From the NCBI RefSeq assembly GCF_037975245.1, contig NC_092578.1, forward strand, positions 10,701,321 to 10,765,320: a stretch of DNA of 64,000 bases, written 5' to 3'. Both the position numbers and the translations under genes were made by a program. Of the stretch, positions 26,745 to 39,700 are shown piece by piece. Within the stretch, counting starts at the first letter, position 1; the number at the start of each line of letters is the position of its first letter. Below the pieces are notes generated by a model. That model saw only the letters and a program-made list of their open reading frames with translations, searched no databases and was not told the origin of the DNA. The DNA is from Apostichopus japonicus (lineage: Eukaryota > Echinodermata > Holothuroidea > Aspidochirotida > Stichopodidae).

Positions 26745-27225
26745 GGGTACATGTTTACAAGGGCTTCACGATTTGACCTCTGATGACCCCAAATGACCTT
26801 TGACCTCCACCAAAAACAATAGGCTTCTTTAACTCAATGTGGTACTTCTACACACTAAATTAGAGGTCGGCCCAAGCTTCCAGTATTGAGGTATCGTGAA
26901 TTACAAGGTTTTCAAAATTTGACCCCTGGTGACCCCAAGTGACCTTTGCCCTCCACCAAACACAATAGGCTTATTTTAAACAATATGGTGATCCTACAAA
27001 CTAAATATGAGGTCTGCCCATGATTCCCTTCTTGAGATATCGTGTTTACAAAGTTTTCACAATTTGACCCCTGGTGACCCCAAATGACCTTTGCACTCCA
27101 CCAAAAACAATAGGCTTCTTTTAAACAATGTGGAACTTCTACACTATAAATATGAGGTCTGCTGAGGATTCCCTGCTTGAGACATCGTGTTTTCGAGGTT
27201 TTACAAATTGACCCCTGATTATGGG
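26745..27225. repeat. DR1-motif interspersed repeat, about 3 units
   Basis: Units match those at 1-960 closely (ggcttctttaactcaatgtg, ttgacccctggtgacccc). Perfect TGACCTTTGACCT at 26794; the next two units read tgacctttgccct and tgacctttgcact. Confidence 0.9.
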
Positions 27226-30085
27226 TTTACCATATTTATACACCTAAATCAGGTTAGTGCGTAATTTGTTCAGGGCTTTTAACAGGGATTTTTACTTATT
27301 TTGTGGATGATTCAATTGGACCTATGTGAATATCAGGGGACAGAACATGTAGTCCAGGGTCTCTTTATAGTTCACCTTATAGTAGTTTCCCGCAGCGATG
27401 AAGTGTGAGTTGTCAGATTTGGATTATCACTCGAATTAGAAGGGTCTCACAAAGATTTATGTTAAGTAACATTCGTTGATAATTTATCACTTGATTCAAC
27501 AATATTTTACTTTTGATGACTTTATTTAACATAATAAGTAATCCAAAGGATATATGCTTTGTATATCAAACCCCAGAAAATACATGTTATGTATGCCAAC
27601 GTTGATACAAAGTAATAGGCCTACACCTTAGACATCATTTTAGATATATGTTTAGTAAAGGTTAACTTGGCGTCAATATCAACTCCTAACTACATAGTAT
27701 GAGATACCCGCTCAACAATGGAGCCTTGAACATAAGTTTTTTGATCCCTGGTCTGAATGAGACCTTGATGTTTAATGTTAATGTTTTCAAAATGATTTCT
27801 TTAGATTTCTTAGGATTAAGTAAGTGGTTCTTCTGCTCACACAAATTGACCATATTATCAATACATGATTTATAGTCATTTTGATTTTAAAGGTGTGTCC
27901 GCTTTGAAATGTTACGGGATATAGCTGTATCATCAGCGTACTTAATTACATTACACCCCAGAGAAGAACGTATATCCTCTGTGTATATTGTAAAAAGTAA
28001 CGCAGATAGAGGACCTCCCTGGGGGACTCCCACTGTAATCTTTGATTCATTGAAACCATGGATTAAACGATTTGGTAAAACCGTATTAAAAGCACTTGAA
28101 AAATCTAAAAATAAACTTTAGTGACTGTTGTGTCACTCTGATTTAAACCAGAAACAACACAATGTACGAGCTTAAGTATAGCATCTGTGCAGGACACGCC
28201 TTTTTGTAGGCAAACTGATATTTACCACCATGTGATACGATGGCCTGCGTCAAGTATGAAAATAATAATTTTTGCATACAGTTAAAACCAATACTGGATA
28301 TGTCAATTGGTGTAAAATCGTTTACAGATGTTGGAATAGAGATTTTAGGCACAGGTGATGTTTTAGCATGCTTCCATAGAGACGGAATTGAATTCTCATT
28401 TAAACTTACAATATATATTTTAGTGAATACGCCAGCTAATTCTTCAGAGCAATACTTGTACACCCACCAGGGATATTTATCAAAACCAGACGCAATTCCT
28501 ATCTTAACAAGTCCAAGTTGTCTTTTTACATCTTTCTCTTGTATTACTGGTGGTTCAGCAGTTGATAGGTCTGGTAGTATAAGTGAAATATCTTTGCTCG
28601 AAGCATCATTAAAACGTCCGAAGTGTTGACTTAATTTTTGGCCAGACTCACATTTACCAAGTTTCTATGCTGGTCATCTGGTTTCCGTATTGATTAGATC
28701 CCAGAGAGACTGTTTGTCTGTTGTTACCTTTTGGAAGTATTCATTCCTCCTCTTGAACATATATTTATTTATTTATTGTCTCTGTAGCCTGTTTCGTAGA
28801 GCAGTGTCACCATCATCAATTGCTTCCTTTTTCTCTTTCTCCAACTGCTTGATCTTATCATCAGCTGGCAATCTCTTCATGACTTCTGAGTGTGACATTG
28901 TCCTATAAGGGATACAGATATCAGTTGTAAAATAGTGTAAGATGATACTATGTGTGTCAATTCATCTAGTGTGTCACACGTATTTGTAGAAACACTCCAG
29001 TCTGTTGAATCCAACATTACTCGTAAATTGTCAACATTACTCTTCCAAGTGTCTCTTTCCTTTGGTCTTGGTATCTTTTGAACTTCTCGATAACGTTCTG
29101 TGTATCGTGGCATAATTAGAACACTGAAATGATCTGATGTAGCTATAGGATGCATTTTCTTGGCAGTGAAGTAACTCCAACCTTTAACATACACAGCATC
29201 CAAAATGGTGTTAGATCTTGGGAAAGTGACAAAATTTACGAGGTTGTTGTAGCCCATTGTTTCGAGGAATGTTAATCGGTCCCTGTTGAGATCCCAACAA
29301 TAATGATCAGGGGCGTCAATCCGATTTGAAACGTGGGGGGACGTAATCGATTCGAGTATTCCGGCCGTAAGTACTATCAGAGCCGTATATAGAGATACGG
29401 CTCTGAGTACTATCTATAAGCGGAGCGCCACCATAGGTTGGCGCGCAGCGTACAAGAAATTTTTTTCTTATGGCAGCCCTCTCAGATTGCAGGAAACGGC
29501 ACTTCCCGTGCATTATGGCAGTAAGCAACACACCCCTAAAATTGATAAAAATTTCCGGCAATTTTTTATTTTGGGAAATATTCTCGAAGGAAGTGATCGC
29601 CATTAATTCCTCAGTTTACCAATTCCTCGTCTCCCAGAAGCGCCCAAAATTTAAGATATCGAAACATTTTTGTGTTGGCTGATCCATGAGCATTGCCCAT
29701 GCCCGTGAGAGGTGGTGACTGGGTCAATAAAAAGCTATGCCGTTTGAAAACATGGGCAGAAAAAGCGAAACCTAAGGTAAAACGCGCGATAACGAAGTGA
29801 TTATTTACCAGGTTAATTGAGACTGTATCAAACGCGAGCTTAGGATAAACATATTCAAAGGTAATGGCATTACTAATCCCGATATGTCGTCTTTGAGGTG
29901 TGTGGAAAATCCGCAACGACCATCACAGAGCAATTGAATATTTAGTCTACTTTTCGATTTCGAAAACACTTTTGTTTTTAAATTATGAATTTTTTTATGA
30001 CACCTTTGACAAAATTTGGGGGGGGGGTCTGTGCCCCGGGCCCCAATGGGCACGACGCCACAGGGCCTAAGATATAGGCCTATTG

Positions 30086-30443
30086 CAGGGGTGGGCAACC
30101 TTTTGAATGAATGGGCCAGATTTTAGGAGTGAAAGATTGACAGGGCCGCACCTAATCAACGACCTGCTGTTGATTTCAAACCTTTGATTCCGAGGACGTT
30201 CAAGCAATAGGTGTGTGTACTAATCTGTATTCACAAAAACATAATGTCAATATAGTCCAATTGATAATTAATGGGGATAATAGACCAACCTGACAGCATC
30301 ATTTGTGCAGATAAATTCTAAGCAGCTAGCTCGTTTTTGGTGATGATGCAAAATAGATTGATTTTTTCTTTTTCTTGAGACATCTCACGGGCCGCAAAAA
30401 ATCACTGGCGGGTCGCATGTGGCCCGCAGGTTGCCCATCCCTG
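30086..30443. mobile_element. Small hAT-type MITE nested in the larger hAT
   Basis: Starts CAGGGGTGGGCAACCTTTTG and ends GGTTGCCCATCCCTG, the common hAT MITE termini. Length 358 bp. Flanks gcctattg and gtctaaag could be a decayed 8-bp duplication (5 of 8 match). No coding capacity. Confidence 0.8.
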
Positions 30444-31677
30444 GTCTAAAGGAACGATGTCCCAAAATTTCCCCAGACATATAAGCGAAGGAAGCTATCC
30501 GCCGCGACTGCATGTGAGTTTCTCGACTTTCCTTCCTGGGAGTCGTACCACAAAATGGTGCATTTCCTCATACGCCATTATTAATAATTTAAATAACTAA
30601 CTAATAAGGCACAGCCCAGATCCGAGTTCGTATAGCGAGCTTAGCGCAAATTTGGCCAAAAGTCGTCAAACGCCAGCATGTTAAACCAGGTTGCTAGGTC
30701 TACGAGAATACATTTATATGAAATTTGAAAACAAGGATAGCAAGACATATTATTATGTTTTCAGGACCTCACACATGCGCATGCATCGTCAGACTTAGAA
30801 TAGGTCCCATGTGAGTGGTGGCTAAAGTGAGGAAGGCATGAAAATAAATCAGTGGTTGTTCGTTGGAGTCCTCAAGCAAGTTACCTCGGTTGCTAGGTGG
30901 ATCTGCATCTGGTTATCGGGTGAATTCTGGTCGGAGCGTACTATGTAACCACCATGTACCCAGGGACGTAGCTAAGGCCTGATGATTGGGGGGGGGGGGG
31001 GTGTAGTGGCTGAAAATCGGTTTTGAAGCCAGAATATTCCGACTGCTGCTTTGTACGCCCCACTCTCGCGCTACTCGTCAACGATATGGTCAGTGTCAGT
31101 CAGGAAACCCAATCTTTCGCGACTGCACTTCTGTTACGAACGTGTTGCGATACCTTTGTACTCACTGGCACTCATTTCACAAACTTATTGCCCCCCCCCC
31201 ACCCCAACCAAATATTTTTTTTAAATTCGGGCAATATGCTGATAGCTTTTGGGCACCTACTAAAAGAAAGATTGCAATGTGTTTTTCAGTGGTTAAACTG
31301 ATATTATTATTACCCAACAATTTTCACCAATACGGAAGGGTAATAAGACGGAAAATGATTGTATGCTATTGGCATGCGATGTAAAACCGATGCACGCCTG
31401 TATGATACGCACATTATCATGTAGGATGCGCGCGTAGCGCGCGAAAAAATTTGGTTATATTTTTCGGGCAAGTCGTTACAACCCCCCCCCCCCCCCCCAC
31501 AAATCAAATTGGGCTCCTACGACTATGACGGTAGTTCTATTAGGCATTTTTTGTAGTATTAAAAATAATACGAAGTTTTGTACGGTGGAGTATAAGAATC
31601 GCGAGATACAATTTCCCAAAGTGGCAAGGAAAACGTGGTTAATATGACAGGTTAAAGATCAATTTTGACCGAAATTT

Positions 31678-32100
31678 TTAAAAATTCTGTCGCACTCCAA
31701 TTTTTAAACTAGCGTCAGTTTTACCAAGTTTGGGGGTGAGACACCCCCACACCCCCTCTAACGACGTTCCTGTGCGGGGAATATGGAACACGATCACATG
31801 GTTCAGCCTCTGTAGAGTCATGGTGCTCCGTAGCCTTGTCTTCAAACGCCTCAGAGCACTAAAAGATCTCTCGGCTTCCGTCGAACTGGCGGGGGAGACA
31901 AGGAGCAACCGCAAGAGAGCTTCGACTTCACCAAACATAGCCCGTACCGCTGGATTCATCGACTTGAATATTTGTCTATACCCTTCAACCGACGACGAAT
32001 GGAACTGGCCTCGAAAGAAAGGCAGACTAAGCCTAAGATTTTTGGAGAGCTCAGGGTACCAACTCACGAGATCTGGGTGGAATTCTCCATTCAGCAACAT
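31678..32100 (-). pseudogene. hAT transposase C-terminal fragment (ZMYM1-like)
   Basis: Encodes FHPDLVSWYPELS, SMNPAVRAMFGEVEALLRLL and SSTEAERSFSALRRLKTRLR, the hAT C-terminal dimerisation motif. A sister copy on the opposite strand at 58333-58743 keeps a longer conserved tail; here the tail after HVIVFHI is out of register. The N-terminal and catalytic regions are absent. Confidence 0.88.
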
Positions 32101-32710
32101 TGAGTGATATTCGAGGATATGAATCCTAAGATGTGTAAGCCGTAACCAAATAGAGCCACGACACTACTCTTTTTCCAAATGTGTGGGTGGGACATTTGAT
32201 AGTTTCCCCCATCCATCGAAATGTGGGGGGGACGTGTCCCCCCGTCCCCCCCTGGATTGACGCCCATGATAATGATATATGAACGCGGATTCTCCTTTAA
32301 AATTGATGTTAAAGCATTTTTCAACGCTGCGTTCGAAACCGTGAAGTTTGCTGAAGGGCGAGTGTACACATTTACGATAGTAATGTTTGATATGTTACTG
32401 GGCAGAAACCGAGGATGAGCTCTCACAGCAAGTAACTCAATGTCTGGTGCTGACAAGGTGAAACACACTTTGGGAGAATTGATAGACCAATCCTTCAATA
32501 TGTAGGTCATCAAACCACCGCCATTAGCCGTGAATCTGTGATCTTGGCTGAACATGTGCAAATTCTGCATTTCTAGAGCCTGGTCAGCGACTTGGTGTTG
32601 AACATTCTCACCTTCCAATTTGTTTCCAACTGTTTGAAGTTTCGTTTCTTGCAAGGCAATGAAACATAGGTTCATGTCATTGCCTGGAACCAGGAAGGGC
32701 TACCTAAACT

Positions 32711-33580
32711 ACTTTTGTGATCCTCTAGGGTTTTATATATTGGTTTATTGAATTATATCCAGTCTATGTATCTTAAAAACATTGAAGAAAAATTGCAGAC
32801 AGCATCAGAAGTTTATCTTGTTTTTCTTGTCACTAAAGAAGAAATCCAGGCTACAATAACACTCTTAAATAAGGAAAAAATTCACACTTTTTATTTAGTT
32901 AAACACATATTTGTAGCTTTTGCATTAAGTTGTAAAATATTTCATAATATTTGGACGCTCAACCGATAAGAGTGCAGTTCATTTGGTATGAACAGCATGG
33001 AAAGCCCTGATTTGATTGTTGATTATTACTAGTATGGAAAAATACCAGGGTGACAACATTCACATATTTGAACTGAATCATTAATTAGTCAATAAGACAC
33101 AATCAATGCATGAGAAACAATATACTAGGATGTCTTAGGTGGACAATCTGAATTCCTATTTTGCAGAAAATTGCAAAACATGGTAGACTTAATGTAAAAT
33201 GTTGCTTTTAACTTGCTTGTAGTTTTAAATTGTTATAAAGCAATCACAATCCTTCTAGTCTTACAGACTTAATTGTTCCTTATGAAATTACTCAGATCTA
33301 GATGTGCTCAATAAGAAAAAAACACCAATTACAACTGCCACTGTTCATAACTATATTAAATATTATTATACATGTATTTGCATTGAAAATTAATCAATTT
33401 AAAAAATCTTTAAATGTTAATTTCAGACCATTCCATCTTTTGGGTTTTGGTATATGGTGGAATTTCTTGAGCTTTAAAATATTGCTTCCTGTGTTAATTT
33501 GATAGGAGAGCCTCACACACAGTCTATCATCTTTCTTGCAGTGTAATCGATCAAGCCCTGGTGATCATCCTTTTCTTCTC
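32711..33580. other. Intergenic, CFAP221 3' flank
   Basis: AT-rich with no repeat or exon recognised. The CFAP221 stop is at 33583-33581 and its 3' UTR should run leftward here. No strong AATAAA was picked out. Confidence 0.5.
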
Positions 33581-33707
33581 TTAATCCAACATTAATTCTT
33601 TATTGTTGAGCAGGCTGTTCATGTGTTCAATCTTCCCCTGAATCCTCTCACCAAGCTTATTATTTCTTTTCTGCAGGAAAATTTCAAGTTCCTTCTCTCT
33701 CTTTTCT
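33581..33707 (-). CDS. CFAP221: CFAP221 exon 18, terminal coding exon
   Basis: Residues 865-906 and the TAA stop at 33583-33581. REKREKELEIFLQKRNNKLG, then ERIQGKIEHMNSLLNNKELM, form a charged helix like the human C-terminus (RKEKEVKDQ...LLEEMRNLRGKALNTYLILE). The acceptor tttatcag takes two bases from the previous exon. Confidence 0.85.
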
Positions 33708-36700
33708 CTGATAAAAGATAATGCACGAAAATGCACATTTAATGTTGTGAATGAAAATGAGTAAAAGTGCTTAACATTTTGTTCCACTTAGGATCTTTTA
33801 AGAAAGCAAAACTGTTATTAGGTGTACTGACATACACTTGAATGAATAAGCAACCATCCAATAGAGGTTGACAACTAAGAAATGAAAGAATATGACAATT
33901 TAATAAATGAGATAGAGAAAGGTACTTATACAGCCAAGCACTATCAAATACAACATCTGTCCTAATAAGGTGTAAGGTAAAGGAAGGATGTAACCATGGT
34001 ATCAAATGGATTAAGCACACAGCTATTGACAGATGAAGTTACAGACAGGAGTTACAGACAGGAGTTACAGATAACTTAGACATGAGTTACAGACAGGAGT
34101 TACAGACAGGTGCAAGTGAAGACAGAAAACAGTAGAACCACAGAAAAAAAATAACAAATGCAAGAAAGTACGAGTGAGGACAGAGAAGGCAGGGAAAGGA
34201 ATAGCAATAATAACAAAGTCAACAACAGGACAATTAAATCAAACCAGAAAGCCAAAAGGCCAAGTGATGCCTTGCTTCACTTGATATGAAAACATTTAAT
34301 ATTATTAGATTGCACACAAGATTTTCAGGTATGAAGTATTAAGTATGAAGGGCATGAAGGGCATCCTAGCTTGTTTTTTTTAGTTACCATGTTTACAAGG
34401 ATTTTACACTTTGACCTCTGTTGAAATCAAATGACCTTCATATTAGAGCAATAAGGTTGTTGTACTCAACCCAGTGGATCTTAGTAGTAATATGAAGCAT
34501 GGAGTTCATTTAGGTATGCTGTTGCAATAATCATTTGTAAAAATATTTCAGACTCAAACGTCTGTTCACCTAAAGTGAATTTTGACTTCTCAAAAAAGGA
34601 TTGGAACTTCGTACTCACTAAAGTGAAGGGAACAATCTTCATTCAGGCTTTACTTTTGGAGTTATTGTGCTTACAATGTCTTCAGAGTTTGATCTCTCTT
34701 GACCCAATCAACCATTGACCTCCATATGAAACAGTAGAATTCTTGTACTTTACTAAGGTGGATATCCATGCTAAGCATAAAGTTCCTTAAAGTTGGAATA
34801 TAGGATTTATTGTGTTTACAAGGTTTTCACATTTGACCTTTTTACTTCCATCAAGAAGTGCAACTCTTGCATTTACTGAGTTGCATCTTTGTACAATGAA
34901 TAAAATTTACATTCAACTTTGAAATTTGGAGTTTCAAATTTGCAGAGTTTGACCTCAATGACCTTTGATCTCTACAAAAAAAAATAGGTTAATTGAAATT
35001 ATTAATGTGAATCTACTGACAATGTATTAAGTTCACACTTTAACTTGGGTGTTATTGTGTTTACAAGGTTTTCAGACCTCAACTTACCTTGGCCTCAACT
35101 GACTCTTAACCTCCATAACAAATAGGGTCTTTTAAATCACTTAAGTGGATTTTCAGTCTTTGTTGACCTCAAATGACCTTTGACACACAGAAAATGAACA
35201 GGGTTCTCATACTAACTTACATAGATCCACATACTAAGTATGAATCCATACATGGTTGGCTTTCATAGCTGTGTTGACCTCAAACAAATTTAGACCCAAC
35301 CAATTTCCATAGGGTTCTTTACTTAGAAAGGGAGACATGCATGCCAAATATTAAGTTCACCTAGGCTGGACTTCTTAAGTTGACATGCTGCAAGTTTTCA
35401 GACTTTGAACTCTACTGACCACAAAGAAACTTCAATCTCCACCAACTTCAACAAAACTGACTATGATAAATCCACATACCATATATCAAGTCCAGCCATA
35501 ATGCACTTTTTTCATTTGTTTACAAGCAGTGTAACATACACCCAGTCCCACACACACACTCATACACCTTCTTACAGCAGGATAGATTCGACACACCTCG
35601 GGTACTTCTGGGACATACACATGAGGGTTGATATAACTCACCTTGGAACTGAACCACTTATGGAGAATGGCAGATATGAGCTGTACATATATAGGGTGAT
35701 GTAACTCACCTTGGGACTGGTCCACTACTAGAGACTGGGTTATTATGGGCTGGTAGTTTGGTGCCAAGTGGAAATTCTTCACTGCAAGATAACAAATGTT
35801 TGGTTAATGCATGAAATGATGTACATGCAAAGGTTGTTGAAAGGTCCATAATTACTCAAGTGTGGGAAAAGTTGATAATTTCTTAAAGAAGTTCAAAGAA
35901 CTGACTCTAAAGGCTTCACAAAAACTCAATCATAATCAAGATCAAAACTGACTTTTCACCAAACTTGCCTTTTCTCCTAAAGGGGTACATATGCCTCTCC
36001 TACATGTGATGTTTGAATATGTCAGTCTAAGAGGGATTAACCTTTGGTCTTCTGTCATGCTGTATTGCCAAACTACACAATATATCTTCTCTCAACCAAC
36101 CTCTGAGAGAATTGTTTCAACTTATTTTACAGGTGGCAATGTTGTTGAAGCACTGCATAACAGGTGATTGCCACTGTTGCAATAATAATTGTACTGAGCA
36201 TCCAAGAAACCTGGAGTGCTAGCAACAAAGCTTTACAAGTATGACATTTCTCCTAGAGTATGTAAGGTGCATTCATTATCTCTACCAAGCCAAGAGTGGG
36301 ACAATGTTTTTCCTGAAACTGATTCCAATATTGAAACAAGATGGCAGAAAATAATTCCATGGATTTCAAGGGGGAGATTAAGTTCTATCGTTAGAAAAAA
36401 ACCCAGAAAACGTTAAGTGGTCATGATGCCTAAACATGTTCATAGTGTGGTAGGCCATACATGTTAATATACAAGAACTTATGCACACCAAACTGAAGAG
36501 GATTAGCTATTGACTAATGTGGCAACATATAAAGAAAGGTATAAGGAATTAGTTATAATGTTGACAAAGCATCAACCATTTAATTCACTGTTAAAGATTT
36601 TACAGTATAGAAGTTCTATTCCAATTCTTAATGCAAAAGCAAATATGAGACTATAAAAAAGAGAACAAATTAACTAAAAATAAAGAAGACCGTTTTTCAA

Positions 36701-39700
36701 CCCCCAGGACAAGATCTGTATTCTGTACCCTCAACTTGATGCTACTGGGATTCCAATTACATAACATGACACTACAATAATGCACATTTCGCTATGTAAC
36801 TTGCTACAGATACCAGCTGTGGAGAGTGCATGTGACTAAACGGTTGCTTTAATACTATGTAATTTGGCATAGAAAAGCACTCAAAACTTAGACAATTGGC
36901 ATACAGCATGTGAACCTGCATCATAATGTGTCTGATGCAGGAAAAGTGTCATCTAATACACTGTTGGTTGTGCAGGCTGAAGGATGCCTAGTCTTGGATT
37001 ATTAGACTATTATCAGACTTTAAGGTAAGTGAGGACAGTACAAACCTTATTGTTTGTTGATGTGTTGCCTCTGGAGTATGAGGGCTGTCAATCAGAGGGA
37101 ACTCAGCATTTACCATGGCTGGGCTGAGTAAAACCATCTCTTCTGTGTCTTCGTCACACTCAGAGTCACTAGAAAAGAAGACAAAGACAGTGAATAAAGT
37201 AAAGGGATATTATGCCAATCATGATATAAATGAAGTTAACATAGCAAAACACTAACTGTTGAGCAATGACATCCTCTTTGTCTGCTTCAGGTAAAGTATC
37301 CAAGAGCAGTGGGACCATACTGGGAAGAAGATCCTGGTTGAAGGGATCATTCCTACAAAACAAAAGTGAAAGGTGATACATGTAAGCCACTGAACAATAA
37401 ATCAGGATCACATTTGTATGAGCAAATTGAAACATAATTTGATACACTGCAAGAAAAGTTTCAAGAGCAACAATTGTAACATACAACTTAGATGAATTTG
37501 GCCATCTGAAAGAGTGCAGGTACCAAACACATGCACTGCATATATTCTGCCATCTAAATTTTTAATAATCATATCATTAATATCATATCATTTAGTAATT
37601 GTATCATATATTTTCATATCATTCATACATCATTCATATTTCATTATTGTCATATCATATCATTCATTTAATAATCATATCATATAATTCATTTAATATT
37701 CATATCATCAATATCATATCCTTTAGTAATCATATCATATTTTTCATATCATTCATACTTTATTCATATTTCATTATTTTTATATGATATCATTCATTTA
37801 ATAATCATATCATATCATTCATTCATTTAATAATCATATCATTAAAATCATATCCTTTAGTAATCATATCATATTTTTCATATCATTCATACTTTATTCA
37901 TATTTCATTATTTTTATATGATATCATTCATTTAATAATCATATCATATCATTCATTCATTTAATAATCATATCATTAAAATCATATCCTTTAGTAATCA
38001 TATCATATATTTTCATATCATTCATACATCGTTCATATTTCCTTATTTTCATATCATTCATTCATTTAATAATCATATCATTAAAATCATATCCTTTAGT
38101 AATCATATCATATATTTTCATATCATTCATACATCATTCATTATTTTCATATCATATCATTCATTTAATAATCATATCATTAAAATCATATCCTTTAGTA
38201 ATCATATCATATATTTTCATATCATTCATACATCATTCATATTTCATTATTTTCATATCATATCATTCATTTAATAATCATATCATTAAAATCATATCCT
38301 TTAGTAATCATATCATATATTTTCATATCATTCATACATCATTCATATTTCATTATTTTCATATCATATCATTCATTTAATTATCATATCATTCATATCA
38401 ATCATATAATTTAACAATCAAGCATTATTATCATCCAGCTTGCTTTTGATATTACTAAAAATTGCCATTACCATCTTGGAACCCATACATTCATCAGTGT
38501 TGGTGTATTAGCTAGAGAAACTAAGCCTTGGGAGGGAAACTTTTTCCATTGCATAACACCCTTGATCACCTCCTCTCTGTCCAGAAAGTTTTTCAAGGTG
38601 GAACCATGCTTGTTGGTAGGGTTCCTGTGAGTATAGCAAGGCAGTGGATTCAAATGGAAGTCTGGGTCAGTTTCAGCATAAGGCATCGGAGGCAAGAAAA
38701 CTTGGAGCCCAGGAGCAGGATTCTAACCAGAAACAAAACGTAAACTTGACCAATAATTTCACAAATAGAATGGATGCAACATCATTTACATATGGATGGA
38801 TGATCATCACCACACCATTAATGGCGGTCGTCATGTACTACTGTCTCTCTACACTCTTTCACACCTTCAACAACTGTCTGATGAGAATAGTATGTTTTCA
38901 TGTCAAGCCATTTATTAAGGTGTTTAATATTTTCCAGATACGAAGTAGATGGATGTATAAGGATTTCACTAAAACTTCCATAAGCCTAACGATCAAACTT
39001 TAACAACTACCAAATGGCCAATCCTTTTCCAAGTTTTGATTGAAACATTTTCAAGTTCAATGAAAAGGGTACTGTTCTTTTTTTTAGTTAGCATTTCAAT
39101 TATGGACAAAAACAACTTAGCTTTACTGCACGACCATCCTTTGTTTTATTATATTGTCTCACAGTAGGACATCCACATCTCATATGCTAAAATATCAAAC
39201 CAGTGACACAAAGTAAAGCTATTTGAGGATATCTTTCATATAGTAAAAGAGTTCTATGTAACTCTGCCATGGTTTGTAAATTCTCAAGGTTTCAGGCACG
39301 AATCTTCAGGTTTTGTTGAAAATCTCCAGGTTTATACCTTTGATGGGTAAGAGGCAGATCTGAAAAAGCTTGTGCTTTGCTTTGCCCCAAAAATGTAACA
39401 ATATAAATAGGAGGAAAGCAAAAGTGGCTGTCCATAAAAAGTGTGTAAACATCTTAACCATGTGGCATGTAATGCAAAATCATTCATTATAGATTGCAGA
39501 AAAGATGTGATGTTACAGTTGGTTTATAAATATTCCTAATAGTTCCTAGGAATATTGTTCCAATTAGAATGTCTGAAACTAGCTATAACTTTGCCTGTAA
39601 ATTTGGAACTGACAATTTTTACTGGTAACTGGTAAGAGAATTATGCTGCTGATAAGGGTCTAATATGGAGATCATTAAATTTATACATCTACCAGGCAAG

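Larger units (their letters stand above)
29308..32268 (-). mobile_element. hAT transposon deletion derivative with 8-bp target duplication
   Basis: Ends CAGGGGCGTCAATCC and GGATTGACGCCCATG (one mismatch) are flanked by ATAATGAT at 29300-29307 and 32269-32276. Inside, on the minus strand, only the C-terminal hAT dimerisation region of a ZMYM-type transposase remains. A second hAT-type element (30086-30443) and other hAT-like ends (near 30047 and 30960) are nested within, and there are long G/C homopolymers (about 30019, 30990, 31190, 31483). Confidence 0.9.
27630..32710 (-). mobile_element. CR1/L2-like LINE fragment (endonuclease and RT), split by a hAT element
   Basis: Minus-strand protein fragments in order: endonuclease CFIALQETKLQ, GGGLMTYIL and VNVYTRPSAN (32675-32277); then, across the hAT insert, NRDRLTFLETMGYNN and TILDAVYV with SDHFSVLI (29290-29000); then the RT region WVYKYCSEELAGVFTKIY with SLWKHAKTSPVPK (28480-28330), GVPQGGPLSALLFTIYTEDI (about 28030-27970) and the catalytic YADD (about 27940). 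Frames are broken by shifts and stops, including a one-base shift near the hAT target site, so the copy is dead. The 5' end of the endonuclease is missing and the 3' end is not clearly defined. Confidence 0.85.
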
